A stretch of DNA of 64,000 nt. Origin: a virus. The stretch lies in the IMG/VR virus record IMGVR_UViG_3300021479_000014, positions 1 to 64,000 of that record; one strand, written 5' to 3'. Below, piece after piece: positions 1-9,365 of the stretch. Under the pieces are notes generated by a model. The model saw nothing but the letters and a program-made list of their open reading frames with translations, did no database searches and had not been told where the DNA came from. Position numbers and translations under genes: made by a program. Each line of letters starts with the position of its first letter. The stretch's first letter is position 1.

Positions 1-135
1 TGATGTACATTTGACATAATATCGTTGGGCAGCTACATTCCATAAAACTGTAATAGTATAGGTTTCTCCATCAAATATAGGCGTAAAAGATGGTGCTCTA
101 ACGTTTGAAGGAACAAATGGATAATACGCAATCAT
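1..135 (-). CDS. Baseplate plug-like protein, partial (N-terminal 45 residues)
   Basis: Only the N-terminus is in the window; the frame stays open to base 1. It starts MIAYYPFVPS and contains the segment FDGETYTITVLWN followed by QRYYV, which looks like the small baseplate 'plug' proteins that follow the hub gene in contractile-tail phages. The ATG (135..133) overlaps the stop of the upstream gene in the ATGA manner seen throughout this operon. The family call rests on a short pattern and on position; it could be another small baseplate protein. Confidence 0.6.
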   Translation of the reverse strand, partial: MIAYYPFVPSNVRAPSFTPIFDGETYTITVLWNVAAQRYYVKCTS

Positions 136-881
136 AATGGTGTAACAGGCATTGTAACAACTGGAGTACCACTAATCATTGGAAGTGTAACACCAGTACC
201 ATAATTTCCTATTGATGTAATACCAAGTGCCGTTTGTATAGCAGTTATTTGTGCGGCATTTGGCAAACCATTTGTAATTTTTGATATCAAATTATTCTCT
301 GCTGCAACAACATCTTGTAATGAAATAAGTGGAGCAGTAAAATCCCATCTCCAAGTATTTTGTGGTAATGGTGATTGTGATGTTGAAGCATCTGTTAAAT
401 TCTCAAGCAACATATTGTTATAAATATAAGCTGGTGTAAAAACAACATAACTTCCACCCAAATTATTATGATTGTCTAAAGCAAATTTAAGACTAGTCAT
501 TCTGGATTGCTTCATCGTCCATGCACTAGGTTCTTTCATAGGTGTCATCATAACTAATGAAACATTAAGAGGATTTCTCAACGTTGCATTAGAAGCAACA
601 TTCAAACTAGCAAAAGGATATTCTGCAATTGATTGTCTTATTAAAGCACCACCAGGTGCTGGCTGAAAAACAGCAAAAGCATTTTCAAAACTCCAATCAT
701 CTGGAACATTAACGCCTTCTGGTCCCATTTGTTGTGGTGCCAAAAATAATGCAGAAAAAACTTCAACATTAAGCAGTGCAAGTATTGGTAAATACCCACC
801 AACAACACCGGAAGCAATACCATTTTGCAACCAGATAGGAGTTAATTGATATAATAGTTGAACTTGACTAAGTGTGCTCAT
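132..881 (-). CDS. Tail/baseplate protein of unknown role
   Basis: A 249-residue protein encoded between the hub-like gene and a baseplate plug-like gene. It overlaps the upstream gene by 4 nt and the next by 4 nt, so translation is probably coupled. It has no signal peptide or membrane segment. The centre (about residues 120-160) has a stretch with SLKFALDNHN followed by GGSYVVFTPAYI, which I remember from other phage tail modules but cannot name. Position implies a virion or tail-assembly role; function is otherwise unassigned. Confidence 0.75.
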   Translation of the reverse strand: MSTLSQVQLLYQLTPIWLQNGIASGVVGGYLPILALLNVEVFSALFLAPQQMGPEGVNVPDDWSFENAFAVFQPAPGGALIRQSIAEYPFASLNVASNATLRNPLNVSLVMMTPMKEPSAWTMKQSRMTSLKFALDNHNNLGGSYVVFTPAYIYNNMLLENLTDASTSQSPLPQNTWRWDFTAPLISLQDVVAAENNLISKITNGLPNAAQITAIQTALGITSIGNYGTGVTLPMISGTPVVTMPVTPL

Positions 882-2098
882 TCTGCTGTACTAGATCCAG
901 TTCCACCAGATTCACCAGTAAATGCTAATTGTCCACCTACTTGTACTATTCCACCTAATGCAGCGCCAAATCCGGCAGCAAAAGAACTTGAAGAAGCTTC
1001 TATTATTGTAACCCAAGACTCACCAGTAGGTTGCCTATAATGACCAACATGCCTAATTTTATTTACAACCCAAGAACCAGTAAATAAAAGAACATTACCA
1101 TGTTCATAAGTATTAGCTCCTTGTCCACTAGTATAACTAAATGCAGCACCACCACCTTGGATATTAACTAAAAGTTTTTCAGGAAGCGTAATATACACTG
1201 GTGCGCCACCAGCCATAGCTGAATTAATATCAGCTCTTAAAACAGTTTTGACTTGAATTTTATTATTATCAATCCACGTAGGCTGTCCAACTAAATCTTC
1301 AAATTGAATAGCAATTGGCGTACCAGGACCAGTAAAATCAGTAATTACATATTTACCATATCCTACAGGAAGTGATTGTACTCCTTGATAACCAGTAGTT
1401 TCTGGCGTTCCTAAAATACTATGAGAAAGCTGTTTAACATAATTCATATATTGCTCTAAACTTTGATGATACCCTTGATCTGGAGCATTCAAGATAAGAG
1501 CATTACTAATATTCACAACAAATTGAGAATTTGGAAAAGCAGTTGATAAAGCATTTTGTATAGCTGAAGATAATTGTGAACCCTGCGGCATATTATGAAT
1601 AATATTCTTTGGATCTGTAGGCCCTCCCATTCCAGTTGGATTACCTGGTATTATAATAAACGTTAAACTTAAATCATTTCCAGTCCAATTGCCAAAAGCA
1701 GGATAAATTTGTCCATCTGCTATAAGACCTTGATGAACTACTTGATCATTAGCTAATGGCAATCCCTCTGTAAATCCACCAAATAATTGCACTCTTTGAC
1801 CTGTAAAAACAGTTGATTGTGAAATAAGATTTTGAGTAATGCCTTTTATCGTAATTGATCCTGCACAAGCACCAGAAGTAACTTCAATATCAAAATCAAT
1901 ATCTAATGCACCTGGATCATTAACACCATTAAAATTACTGCTCCATTGAGAACCAGAAGCATATGCACTTATTTCTGGAAGAACGGTTGATGATAAACCA
2001 GCTAAAGCACCTTCACCAGTTATACTAGCTGCACCATTTATAATACTTAAATTTGGTGCAGATCCTACTGCGCTCACTTTTATAGCATAAAATCTCAA
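878..2098 (-). CDS. Baseplate hub-like tail protein
   Basis: A 406-residue protein directly after the tape measure, the usual place of the baseplate hub (gp27/gpD-like) protein that caps the tail tube. The N-terminal part (FYAIKVSAVG, then FDIEVTSGACAGSITIKGIT) reads as a beta-rich tube-like domain, and a later segment (SWVVNKIRHVGHYRQPTGESWVT, about 345-370) fits the second barrel of hub proteins. It overlaps the tape measure stop by 4 nt. The C-terminus is Gly/Ser/Ala-rich. The hub assignment comes mainly from gene order and beta-rich content; no catalytic motif is visible. Confidence 0.6.
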   Translation of the reverse strand: MRFYAIKVSAVGSAPNLSIINGAASITGEGALAGLSSTVLPEISAYASGSQWSSNFNGVNDPGALDIDFDIEVTSGACAGSITIKGITQNLISQSTVFTGQRVQLFGGFTEGLPLANDQVVHQGLIADGQIYPAFGNWTGNDLSLTFIIIPGNPTGMGGPTDPKNIIHNMPQGSQLSSAIQNALSTAFPNSQFVVNISNALILNAPDQGYHQSLEQYMNYVKQLSHSILGTPETTGYQGVQSLPVGYGKYVITDFTGPGTPIAIQFEDLVGQPTWIDNNKIQVKTVLRADINSAMAGGAPVYITLPEKLLVNIQGGGAAFSYTSGQGANTYEHGNVLLFTGSWVVNKIRHVGHYRQPTGESWVTIIEASSSSFAAGFGAALGGIVQVGGQLAFTGESGGTGSSTAE

Positions 2099-5000
2099 GA
2101 ATCAAAATTCCCTTGAGCGCTTCCAATCGAAGCTGTCTGAAGATTAACATTTGAACCGGATTTATTAAATATCGTTACAACTGGACTTGCATCTTTGTGG
2201 AATTGGCTCATATCACCTAAATGCGGTGTCGGATCTCTACCATAAGGATCTGTACGACCTGGTTGAGCAGCAGCTTGCATTTGTGGTCTATTTTGTGGTC
2301 CATACGCAGCAGCAGTTTTTGCCATTTCCTCCTTTGTTGTGGGACTATATGCAGCAGCAGCAGTTTTCATCGTTTCATCTCGTTTTGCAATTGCATCACG
2401 AGTCATAGGATTAGCATCATCACCAAGATAACCACCGGAAGCTACTTTGATTGCTCTATAATTTCTGGCATTATTCTCACCAAAACCAGGATTATAACGG
2501 ACATTTTTATTACGATAATCCCCAGTCATAACTGGATTATCGTAATAATCTCTGACATGTGGTGCGCTGCCTTTGTACTGTTCTAAAACCTCCATACCAG
2601 TACGTTTACCTTTTTCATCAGTTAAATACTTTAAAAATTCAGCAGCATGATCTAGGCGCGCGCCCATAGTCCCTATGCCGCCACCAGCATAACGACCAGA
2701 TTGTTTTCCTTCTCTATCCAAAAATGTTGAAATTGGTGTGCCAGGTTTAATATCGCCCGACATCACATCTTCGCCTGGTCGCCAATCACCTACATGTCCA
2801 CCTTCTTTCATTGCTCCTGATTTAATACCAACCGCTGCTGATGCCAATGCAACACATTGCGGGCTTGTGATTAAACCATTATCTTTCATTTTCTTTAGAT
2901 CATCAGCCCAATGTCCTGTAGCGCCACCTTGGCTTGAAGCACTACCAACAAATGCTGGAGCTTTACCTCCACCGGTAGTAATGCCTCCACCATCTCCACC
3001 AGTAGTAACGGTTCCGCCACCTCCTTCTCCACCAGTATAAGAAGATACTGATGGAACGCCACCTAAATATTCCTGTTGGCGCTGCAAAGCATAACTGCCT
3101 GTCGCCACAGGCTTTCCATTTATTATCCGAGTTCCTTTTGGTCTTTCATATCCTAGTAAGTAGTCAGCAGCTTGTTGACCTGCCGCTGCATGAGTTTGCA
3201 TTTCCTTCCATACATTAGGATAATTCTTTTGCAAATTTTCAATTTGATATTCTGCTTGTGCCTTTGGATCACGCCAATTTTTACCCTGCTCTTTCATTGC
3301 CGCTAAAAAACGACCCTTTTCACTTCCGGCAGATGTACCAGAAAATTGCCAAAGACCAACACCTGTTCCACCTTCTTCAGTCGCTCCACCTTTGAATGCA
3401 CTCTCCGATTGAATATTAGCCATCATTCCAGCAATGCCTTCTTCAGAGGCACCTGCTTTACGAAACACATCAGCAACAATGGCAGCGTTTTGTTTGGCAG
3501 TAGCTCCAGGTCTAGGGTCTTTTCCGCCAAAACCCTTACCAGCTTCTTGCATTAATGGAGTAGCTTTTTCTCCAGTTACGGAAGGAAATACACCACCTCC
3601 ACCTCCACCGCCAGAAGCTAAAGGAGCGCCTCCACCTACGCCTCCACCATCAGCCATATCTTTAAATGCAACAGGACCAGCTCCGCCGCCACCTCCACCT
3701 CCGCCACCACCACCGCCTTCTCCACCACCATATCTTTCTGCAAGATATTTACCAGAAGTAAGTTCCATATTCAATGCTGACATATTATCAGCTAATGGCT
3801 TTATTTCTTTATTCAAATCAACAAAGATATCAGAACTCTTCATTAGTTCTCTATTAAATTCACCGAAGTCCTTACCACCTTCTGTTGTTGTATTACTCAA
3901 CATATTACGGAAAGCAGATGCCTCCTTTGCTGGCATTACAAGTTCATCTTGATGAAGCATAGCCATTCCTGTATCAGGAACACTATATGCTCCAGTTTGG
4001 AACTGTGGTACAAGAGGAGCCTCTTGTAATCCTTTCAAAAGATTATCAGTACTAGCGGATGGTTTAGATATTAAAGGATTTTCTTTTCCAATATTTTTAT
4101 CCCAAGTTTCTGGCTGTCCACCAAATGGTTTCCATAGCCATTCACTAAATGGATTTGGATTAGCATGACCCTCTCTTTCTTGTTTTGCAAATGGTGCATT
4201 AGTCAAATATACAATAATTTTATCAATAGCGGATGCCAATCCAACTAAATTCTTAGCCGCGACAGTTTCAAGAACTTGTCCAAACAGACCTAAGTGTTTA
4301 TTTAAATCAGTATATACTTGAGTAGTATCATCACCCAAATCAAGTAATTTTTCATTTTGTGCTGCTTCTTTAGCACCTTGTTCTAATTGAAATTCAGTAG
4401 CTTTTTTGATTCTAAATACATCATCTGGACTAAACATATCTTTAAGTGCTGTATTATTGAAATATGCCAGAAATTGTCCAAAATCTTTAAATCTATCCAT
4501 TAATTTTTTAAGAGCAATATTTTGATCAGCTAACTGTGCAGGACCAGATTTTACACCTTCTGTCTGTGGATTCAAACCTAATTGAATTTGGGCAATACGT
4601 GCTTGGGATGTAGGATCCAAAGCCATACGTGTTGCTGCCATACCGGCATTTACATCACGATATGGTCCTACTGAATATTCAGCAGCTTCAAAAGCACCGT
4701 ATGCTTGCCCATATCCTCTGGCTTGTCTACTCCTTCTTGCTACAGGTTCAGCTAAAGCGATAGCAGTACCAACCGCTAAAAGAGCACCAGCAGCCACAGT
4801 TTCTACTAATTGCATACCTCCTGGTGCCATAAAAAATTGTTTTAATAAACTAGTCATACCACCTATCAAACCATAATGGGCACCTCCTCCTGTTGCGCCA
4901 GCACCAACCCGTGCAGTATTCCCAAGAGCATTAATAAATTGAGATTCTTCTCTTCTTTTACCAGAAGTTTTCTGTTTTCCTTCTGTGAAGAACCCTTTAA

Positions 5001-5640
5001 CGTGGCCCCAAAATGAAGCAGCACCCTCTGAAGCTCTAACAGATTCAGCTTTAAATTCATCCGTTGTAGCTTTTTCTTTAGGTGATGACCAAGCTAAATT
5101 TTTAAATGGATCTTTGCCGATCCTTCTAGATTCAAATTCTTTTTCAAATGCTGTTTTTGGTGTTGGCCCTTTTGGTTGTTGAGCCATTTTTCGCGCTACG
5201 GGATCTACTTCTGGATTTTCTTGTCTCCATTTATTTATAGGACCAATTATTGGATCTCTTGCAGCCCTTTTAAGATCTTCTTCAAATTTTTTGAATTTAC
5301 TAGAAATGCTAGTATCAAATCTTTTACCTGCTCTATCAATAGCTTCACCAAATTTATTAACGCCTCCAATAAGATCACGATCTATACTAGATCCAACTCT
5401 TTTAAGTGATCCTTCAATCTTATTCAATTCTCTAGATTGTTTTATCCATAATGCCTCAGCAGCAGCATTAGCTTTATCATACCAAAATTTAGTAGTTTTT
5501 GTTGCTTGATTATTTTCACCAAGTCTTCTTGTTACATCAGCAAGTCTTTGTTCTAGTTTAATAGCCTTATCAACAGCATCGTCAAGCCCTTTAGAGGCTT
5601 GTTCCATTTGAACTTTAATTTCAAATTCCGATGTTGGCAC
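2095..5640 (-). CDS. Tape measure protein with two peptidoglycan-hydrolase domains
   Basis: At 1181 residues this is the longest leftward gene, lying after the tail-assembly chaperone overlap, as tape measures do. It sets tail length and leaves the tail at infection. The N-terminus (about 1-150) is Lys/Glu-rich and coiled-coil-like, with a hydrophobic segment at about 268-300 (LVETVAAGALLAVGTAIAL). A HQDELVMPAKEA motif, common in tape measures, lies near 560-575, and poly-Gly linkers near 640 and 890. Residues about 710-835 match a phage tail lysozyme domain (MMANIQSES, GVGLWQFSG, LLGYERPKGT). Residues about 930-1030 look like a Cys/His amidase of the BPSL0067/CHAP type (QCVALASAAVG, KPGTPISTFLD, LDHAAEFLKYL). 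Both would locally open the wall during DNA entry. Antisense open frames here mirror the Gly/Pro repeats. Confidence 0.9.
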   Translation of the reverse strand: MPTSEFEIKVQMEQASKGLDDAVDKAIKLEQRLADVTRRLGENNQATKTTKFWYDKANAAAEALWIKQSRELNKIEGSLKRVGSSIDRDLIGGVNKFGEAIDRAGKRFDTSISSKFKKFEEDLKRAARDPIIGPINKWRQENPEVDPVARKMAQQPKGPTPKTAFEKEFESRRIGKDPFKNLAWSSPKEKATTDEFKAESVRASEGAASFWGHVKGFFTEGKQKTSGKRREESQFINALGNTARVGAGATGGGAHYGLIGGMTSLLKQFFMAPGGMQLVETVAAGALLAVGTAIALAEPVARRSRQARGYGQAYGAFEAAEYSVGPYRDVNAGMAATRMALDPTSQARIAQIQLGLNPQTEGVKSGPAQLADQNIALKKLMDRFKDFGQFLAYFNNTALKDMFSPDDVFRIKKATEFQLEQGAKEAAQNEKLLDLGDDTTQVYTDLNKHLGLFGQVLETVAAKNLVGLASAIDKIIVYLTNAPFAKQEREGHANPNPFSEWLWKPFGGQPETWDKNIGKENPLISKPSASTDNLLKGLQEAPLVPQFQTGAYSVPDTGMAMLHQDELVMPAKEASAFRNMLSNTTTEGGKDFGEFNRELMKSSDIFVDLNKEIKPLADNMSALNMELTSGKYLAERYGGGEGGGGGGGGGGGGAGPVAFKDMADGGGVGGGAPLASGGGGGGGVFPSVTGEKATPLMQEAGKGFGGKDPRPGATAKQNAAIVADVFRKAGASEEGIAGMMANIQSESAFKGGATEEGGTGVGLWQFSGTSAGSEKGRFLAAMKEQGKNWRDPKAQAEYQIENLQKNYPNVWKEMQTHAAAGQQAADYLLGYERPKGTRIINGKPVATGSYALQRQQEYLGGVPSVSSYTGGEGGGGTVTTGGDGGGITTGGGKAPAFVGSASSQGGATGHWADDLKKMKDNGLITSPQCVALASAAVGIKSGAMKEGGHVGDWRPGEDVMSGDIKPGTPISTFLDREGKQSGRYAGGGIGTMGARLDHAAEFLKYLTDEKGKRTGMEVLEQYKGSAPHVRDYYDNPVMTGDYRNKNVRYNPGFGENNARNYRAIKVASGGYLGDDANPMTRDAIAKRDETMKTAAAAYSPTTKEEMAKTAAAYGPQNRPQMQAAAQPGRTDPYGRDPTPHLGDMSQFHKDASPVVTIFNKSGSNVNLQTASIGSAQGNFDS

Positions 5641-5643
5641 TTA

Positions 5644-5892
5644 CTACTGTCTCCAGAAGCGATACCGCCACTCTAAGGCGCTTATGTATTCAAAATTAAA
5701 TTGATACATAAATTCCTGAAATCCCATAGTAGAAAGATAATCTAGGATGGAATGGATAACGCTGATGCTACAGTTTGTTTCGGTGGCGCTGCTTTCTCCG
5801 GTGGTTTCTCGCCAGTACTGACGATCTGAGTCGATGTCTGCAAAGAACGCATGTATTCCATAGAACCCAATAATGTAGTTTCCGCTTTCCAA
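5644..5892 (-). CDS. Tail-assembly chaperone, -1 frame extension
   Basis: An 82-codon open frame that overlaps the last 150 nt of the upstream tail gene in the -1 register and ends 3 nt before the tape measure ATG. This is the classic arrangement of the two-product tail chaperones (lambda G/GT type), where a fraction of ribosomes slip back one base and make a longer protein. I expect it to be expressed as the C-terminal part of a fusion, not from its own ATG, which has no good ribosome site. I could not find a textbook X-XXY-YYZ slippery heptamer; AAA-containing stretches near 5775-5805 are the best candidates. Confidence 0.55.
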   Translation of the reverse strand: MESGNYIIGFYGIHAFFADIDSDRQYWRETTGESSATETNCSISVIHSILDYLSTMGFQEFMYQFNFEYISALEWRYRFWRQ

Positions 5893-6356
5893 ATTCCAGT
5901 CAATCCCTGATACGCCATTTGTAGTTCGCTTCTTAGGTGTAGAGCTGAGGCAACAATAAAATATACAATGGCGTTCTCGACCTCCATCAATATTTGTTCA
6001 TCAACTAGTTTTCTATTTTTAACTTCAAAATATGGTAAAGTTGTCCATCCTCCACCATTTGTACTTGGCATTATTACATTCGTAAGACGTTCAATTTCAT
6101 TCATCAGATTTTGACTAATATCTGTTTGATCATCTATCTCCTTTGCAGCATCACGTAAGGCAAGGCGCGCTATCCGTGGCGCCATACTAGGACCAACTCC
6201 ATTTGCATATAGATTTGCTAATGTTCTGGTCATTAGCATATAATTTGCTTCAAATACCTCCTTACCAATTGGCATAGAATGAAAGTATATTTTATGATGC
6301 TCATCTATTTCCATTGGAAGAACTAGATTAAGCTTCCTATTGATAGATATTGACAT
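5742..6356 (-). CDS. Tail-assembly chaperone (short product)
   Basis: A 204-residue, mostly helical protein between the tail tube gene and the tape measure, the fixed location of tail-assembly chaperones in long-tailed phages. These proteins bind the tape measure during tail polymerization. It begins SISINRKLNLVLPMEIDEHH and ends with a Pro/Ala/Lys-rich tail (GEKPPEKAAPPKQTVA) where the -1 frame partner overlaps. No enzymatic motif is seen. Function is inferred from position and from the overlapping frame. Confidence 0.75.
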   Translation of the reverse strand: MSISINRKLNLVLPMEIDEHHKIYFHSMPIGKEVFEANYMLMTRTLANLYANGVGPSMAPRIARLALRDAAKEIDDQTDISQNLMNEIERLTNVIMPSTNGGGWTTLPYFEVKNRKLVDEQILMEVENAIVYFIVASALHLRSELQMAYQGLTGIWKAETTLLGSMEYMRSLQTSTQIVSTGEKPPEKAAPPKQTVASALSIPS

Positions 6357-6380
6357 CTGCTACCTCTGTTGCCTCAACTC

Positions 6381-6869
6381 TTACTGATCGAACATAGAAC
6401 TGTTAACTTCGTAGTAACCCTTGATTGTAACCACGAAAAGGGGTGATTCGCCGGCGAATGACATTTCGCGAACAGTTTCAAGGACGGCATTTCTAATGGT
6501 ATATGCCTGCAATCCATAGGCTGTTCCGGCTTGTCCAACACCTGATGGCGCCGCTATACCCACATCTGGAAGAACAGTTATGTCTCCCAGAAGTGTACTC
6601 AACTCAAATTGAGTCTTGTAATTTTGCGCAAATGGTTGAGATTTAAGCAAGTTGATTGTCAATGTAGCGATTTGATATGGAACAGGCGAAGGAACAGCAC
6701 CTGTCATAGACGGGAAATAATCAGTCGCATTTCCCTCAAGAGCTAGTGATATTCCCTCCTTCCCAAGAAATTGTGGGTTGATATTTAAAGCTCCATTAGA
6801 TACATAAGGTATCTGAACCGAAGCCTTAACGCGATTGAGTGTACCCTGTTGTTGATTTGGATTAGGCAT
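6381..6869 (-). CDS. Tail tube protein
   Basis: A 162-residue protein immediately after the sheath gene, the standard position of the inner tail tube subunit. It is beta-rich with no signal peptide (PNPNQQQGTLNRVKASVQIP at the start; LFVVTIKGYYEVNSSMF at the end), in line with tube subunits that stack into hexameric rings. A good ribosome site (ATAGGAG) precedes the ATG, and base composition is richer in GC than nearby tail genes, as expected for a high-copy protein. No clear alternative. Confidence 0.8.
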   Translation of the reverse strand: MPNPNQQQGTLNRVKASVQIPYVSNGALNINPQFLGKEGISLALEGNATDYFPSMTGAVPSPVPYQIATLTINLLKSQPFAQNYKTQFELSTLLGDITVLPDVGIAAPSGVGQAGTAYGLQAYTIRNAVLETVREMSFAGESPLFVVTIKGYYEVNSSMFDQ

Positions 6870-6898
6870 CGTTTATCTCCTATGATAAGATTTTAGAA

Positions 6899-8350
6899 TT
6901 ATTGTGTCACAATGTTAGTTGCGACCACAACCACAAGAACATGCACGAAGCCACGTGACGGGATGAACATTGTCGAAAGTCCATCATATTCACCACGTCC
7001 ATAATCACCAGGATTCAGCTGTGCATACGTTAGAAATGGCACAGCATTCACATTGCATTTCGCCGCATATGTTCCCACTTGAATTTGTTGAGCAAGGTAT
7101 GCGGGATCATATCCAGTTTGAACAACTGGTCCATTAACCATACCGAACTGTACTCCAGCTGTCATTACACCAGCAAGAACAGCTTCCATAAAGTTAATGC
7201 CAAATTGATCGTAGTATAGCGGCGCCAACGGATTATTGGCACCATTGATGATAGCGTTTGAAAGGGTCTGATTTATATTGAGCTGGACCCAATCAATAGT
7301 CCACCACCAATTGAAGTAGTCCTGTCCATCAGCCGTAACACCCTCGTAGATGTTGGTGAAATTGATTCCACCTTCTGCACCAGTTTGGATGTAATTCACG
7401 GCATTTTGCTTCATGCTGAGAAGCAACGGGCCATTGTTTTGCAATGGGTACGGAGTAACACCGTAGATGAACTTAAAGCACATTGGCGCCACACGAGTAA
7501 TAGCAGTGGCACGAAATTGTATTCCTTGATAGAACATTCCTGCTAGAGTAAACTCAGCATAAGATCCCACAGCAGATGCCTGTCTGGCAGCTGCAACACC
7601 AGGAGCTTCCAACAATTGAACAACTGACTTGACAGTATCTGGAATCAAGCCGATGCAGGAAGGATCTCCAAGTGTAAGCCAGAAATAAGTCATCGCTTCT
7701 GGGTTAACAAACTGTTGGAAGACAGGGAGAGCTTGTGGAATATTAGCTGCCTCACCCCATTCGGCAGGCAACAAATAACCATAAAAAGAAAATGTATTAT
7801 TGGTTAGCCACTGTTCCAGTTTCGCAATTTGGTCAGCAATGTCTACTGCAACACCAAGTTCCAGAACAGAAACAGGCATAGCTGTTCCTTGTCTGAAATA
7901 TGATGCCACCATAGCATTCAATTCAACAGAAGAATATGGTGCAAATGTACCATATGTTGTTGGCAATCCAGGATCAACTGCCATAGGTACAGAGAAGATA
8001 TTCTGGGTAATATCAACAACAGTACAAGTATAAAGACCATTAAGTGTTGCTGGAACAAACCCCGAAAATGCCATGTCGAAAGTGTCGCCATCCTGCAAAC
8101 CCGCAGGTAATGGATTAGCGGCAGTCATTCTGAGAACGCCACTATTCCAAGTAGCAGAAGTCAAACTATTCGCTGGTTCCATCATTCCAGTCAAATCACC
8201 AAACTGTGTCAAAACGCCTACCGAATTGACAGGCAGATTTGAACCACCAAACGACACAGCAGCGCCAGTTTGCTGATACCCTGACGGAGTAGGTGCAAGA
8301 ATAGTGTTAACTTGAACAGTTACGATGGCATTAGGATCTAGCGCGGCCAT
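6899..8350 (-). CDS. Contractile tail sheath protein (DUF3383-like)
   Basis: A 483-residue protein resembling the DUF3383 group of phage tail sheaths: a long beta-rich N-terminal part with VNSVGVLTQFGDLTGMMEP, a middle segment (AKLEQWLTNNTFSFYGYLLP) and a C-terminal region ending in VHVLVVVVATNIVTQ that would supply the strand exchanged between sheath subunits. It marks the tail as contractile. The start is supported by TAGGAG 7 nt upstream. It is followed by the tube gene, as usual, and is more GC-rich than its neighbours. Confidence 0.85.
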   Translation of the reverse strand: MAALDPNAIVTVQVNTILAPTPSGYQQTGAAVSFGGSNLPVNSVGVLTQFGDLTGMMEPANSLTSATWNSGVLRMTAANPLPAGLQDGDTFDMAFSGFVPATLNGLYTCTVVDITQNIFSVPMAVDPGLPTTYGTFAPYSSVELNAMVASYFRQGTAMPVSVLELGVAVDIADQIAKLEQWLTNNTFSFYGYLLPAEWGEAANIPQALPVFQQFVNPEAMTYFWLTLGDPSCIGLIPDTVKSVVQLLEAPGVAAARQASAVGSYAEFTLAGMFYQGIQFRATAITRVAPMCFKFIYGVTPYPLQNNGPLLLSMKQNAVNYIQTGAEGGINFTNIYEGVTADGQDYFNWWWTIDWVQLNINQTLSNAIINGANNPLAPLYYDQFGINFMEAVLAGVMTAGVQFGMVNGPVVQTGYDPAYLAQQIQVGTYAAKCNVNAVPFLTYAQLNPGDYGRGEYDGLSTMFIPSRGFVHVLVVVVATNIVTQ

Positions 8351-8366
8351 TGGAGTCTCCTAGTGG

Positions 8367-9365
8367 TTACGGTGTTGGTATAGACGGTCTCACAGTAATT
8401 GATGCACCGCTACCTTCATCATGAACAATACATCCCAAAATGTGTTGCCTAGCAACATCACGTACAGATTGTTGAACATAATTTACTTCAACTACAATGT
8501 GTTTCTTTTGAGCCAAGACTTGTAACTCAGCTTGTTCTCGTTTTTCATCAGATATAATTGGCATATTCCTAATACCAATTAAACTCCAATCGGAACTATA
8601 TTGGATAATAAAATTAAGAAACGTAATTATATCATCATTATTTACGCCATACGTTGTAATTATAACTTTTTCACAAGCTAATTGACTACTTTGTAATCTT
8701 GGCCCTAAAAATGCGATAGCTTCCAATGCTCTTGTATCTTCAATATGAACTGCTCCATAAGGAGGTGGCTCATTCTGCGGAATAAGGAATGATGGATATA
8801 AAGGAAATGGACAAATAAATCCAGGATAGGGTGGCCTATAACTAGGCATTGCTAACCAAATAGGTAATGAATTAGAAATTATTTGTTCAGACGGTAGTTG
8901 CGCAACATCATCGATAATCTGTATATCAGTAATAGATGTTACAGCAACACCCATATAATGCCATAAACCTGCTTGCTCGTAATATTTACCATGTGAACTA
9001 AAAGCAAATCGAATTCCCATATAAGTGCCAATATACATATATTGTGGAGTAATTTCTTGAAAAGCATCTATACCAGCTAACGCAGTGAATACAATAGTAT
9101 TATATGGTATAGTAGCATCTTCCTCTTGCTCAACTTCTGTTGAATAATGTAAAGAACCAGTGACAATTACGGTATCTCTTAATGTTGGAATAGGTTTAGT
9201 CAAATTAGCTCTAACCCAAAAAACATAACCATCTAAAGGTAATACCAATTTTTTGTACAAAAGAAAGGTAATCTGAGTATCAGCAGAAAGTGTTCTAACG
9301 CCACCAGATAATACTCCATTCAACGCACCTTGAGCACTATTAGCTGCTTCACTAACAGTAGTCAT
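8367..9365 (-). CDS. Virion protein upstream of the sheath, unknown
   Basis: A 332-residue protein between the head-tail connector genes and the sheath. It overlaps the upstream gene by 4 nt. It has many aromatic and Pro residues (PSYRPPYPGFICPFPLYPSF near 195-215) and a mixed alpha/beta C-terminal part. In DUF3383-type tail modules a protein of this size often precedes the sheath, but I know no firm function. Tail completion or terminator is the most likely role from position. Confidence 0.7.
   Translation of the reverse strand: MTTVSEAANSAQGALNGVLSGGVRTLSADTQITFLLYKKLVLPLDGYVFWVRANLTKPIPTLRDTVIVTGSLHYSTEVEQEEDATIPYNTIVFTALAGIDAFQEITPQYMYIGTYMGIRFAFSSHGKYYEQAGLWHYMGVAVTSITDIQIIDDVAQLPSEQIISNSLPIWLAMPSYRPPYPGFICPFPLYPSFLIPQNEPPPYGAVHIEDTRALEAIAFLGPRLQSSQLACEKVIITTYGVNNDDIITFLNFIIQYSSDWSLIGIRNMPIISDEKREQAELQVLAQKKHIVVEVNYVQQSVRDVARQHILGCIVHDEGSGASITVRPSIPTP

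Noticed and set aside
3434-3952. Long plus-strand Pro-rich frame opposite the tape measure
   Set aside because: It is the antisense mirror of the Gly-rich linkers; the leftward tape measure has motifs and the operon context.
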